From positions 1-6,494 of the forward strand of contig DYSM01000166.1 of NCBI GenBank assembly GCA_020718265.1: a stretch of 6,494 nt of DNA, written 5' to 3'. Made by a program: the position numbers and the translations under genes. Numbering within the stretch: position 1 is the first letter of the stretch; every line of letters starts with the position of its first letter. Origin of the DNA: Draconibacterium orientale (GTDB taxonomy: Bacteria; Bacteroidota; Bacteroidia; Bacteroidales; JAADGE01). The notes under the pieces were generated by a model, which saw nothing but the letters and a program-made list of their open reading frames with translations, ran no database searches and had not been told where the DNA came from. Of the stretch, positions 6,330 through 6,494 are shown piece by piece.

Positions 6330-6413
6330 GAACCGCCTTTTGCCGAACGGTATGTAGGGTGGTGTGAGAGGTCTGAGAGTGAGCGGTTTAGCTCATTCTC
6401 TAACTACTTGATT
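6330..6413 (+). mobile_element. Orphan group II intron 3' end (domains V and VI), intron otherwise missing
   Basis: Domain V-like hairpin, 6332-6363: a nine-position basal stem (ACCGCCTTT with TAGGGTGGT, one T-T mismatch), a 2-base bulge (6353-6354) on the 3' side, and a 4-bp distal stem (TGCC/GGTA) with a GAAC loop. The triad is CGC at 6334-6336, with its G in the expected G-U wobble. The following GTGTGAGAGG and a 10-bp hairpin (GAGAGTGAGC 6375-6384, GCTCATTCTC 6391-6400) fit domain VI; A6406 in CTACTTGAT is the candidate branch-point adenosine, placing the intron 3' end near 6410-6413. From memory, introns of this kind read GTAT and GTACGG where this has TTTT and GTAGGG, so decay is likely. 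A plus-strand intron would have its reverse transcriptase upstream, and none is present. The same bases, read in frame, give EPPFAERYVGWCERSE, like the spurious peptides often annotated over group II intron ends. Confidence 0.65.
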
Positions 6414-6435
6414 ATGTGCTGTAATTATCTGTTTG

Positions 6436-6494
6436 TTAAATCGTTTCTAAATCAATTTGATATTCTTTCAGCGATTTTAAATAATCAAGTTCTT
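6436..6494 (-). CDS. C-terminal end of a leftward gene entering from the right edge
   Basis: On the minus strand the frame from 6492 is open to a TAA at 6438-6436 and gives ELDYLKSLKEYQIDLETI, an amphipathic, charged helix that looks like a real protein end. The pattern YLxxLxEYxxxLxxI loosely resembles the last helix of TolC-type outer-membrane factors, but 18 residues cannot support a family call. It ends about 25 bases from the intron remnant and converges on the non-coding transcript. The domain VI hairpin at 6375-6400 lies downstream of its stop but has no T-run in this direction. Confidence 0.4.
   Translation of the reverse strand, partial: ELDYLKSLKEYQIDLETI

Noticed and set aside
5914..6413. 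A complete ORF-less group II intron starting at GTGCC near 5914
   Set aside because: The 5' sequence is not a good GUGYG start, no domain I-III landmarks were seen, and a strong terminator at 6242-6281 would cut the intron RNA before domain V.
1..6494. CRISPR array, tRNA, rRNA or insertion-sequence ends
   Set aside because: No regularly spaced repeats, no tRNA cloverleaf with the T-loop consensus, and no paired terminal inverted repeats or transposase were found on reading both strands.

Overview
The window looks like chromosome from a member of the Bacteroidota, probably Bacteroidales-like. The evidence is a TPR / beta-propeller / OmpA-C envelope protein of a type abundant in that phylum, signal peptides ending in Ala-Gln, starts preceded by A-rich tracts instead of Shine-Dalgarno sequences, and TAnnTTTG-type promoter elements. 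It is mostly ordinary core genome. The less explained part is the last ~590 bases.

Layout. Bases 1-292 hold no confident gene, only a possible C-terminal tail of a rightward gene and weak AT hairpins. Three genes then lie on the minus strand, in transcription order: a secreted TPR protein (3673-4767), a TPR / PD40 propeller / OmpA-C protein (1575-3656) 16 bases behind it, and, after an intrinsic terminator (1522-1553), an RlmI-type 23S rRNA cytosine methyltransferase (293-1459). A 144-base divergent region (4768-4911) separates them from a plus-strand pair: a stand-alone Hpt phosphotransfer protein (4912-5268) overlapping by ATGA a two-TM protein with a C-terminal zinc ribbon (5265-5906).

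Bases 5907-6494 contain no complete protein gene. They hold, in order: a weak A/T-hairpin terminator; a good promoter (5925-5956) overlapping it; about 320 bases without a credible ORF but with nested inverted repeats; a strong intrinsic terminator (6242-6281); a sequence matching domains V and VI of a group II intron (6330-6413) with no reverse transcriptase anywhere in the window; and the last 18 codons of a leftward gene entering from the right edge. The promoter-to-terminator unit reads as a structured non-coding RNA, with a 6S-like RNA or the Bacteroidales-1 motif as the first candidates. The intron piece reads as a decayed remnant.

How the genes relate. The TPR protein and the OmpA-C protein are probably co-transcribed and both exported. 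The OmpA-C domain should anchor the latter to peptidoglycan, and its domain order matches PorE of the type IX secretion system, though it lacks a lipobox. The Hpt and zinc-ribbon genes look translationally coupled, but nothing here shows which histidine kinase or response regulator uses the Hpt.
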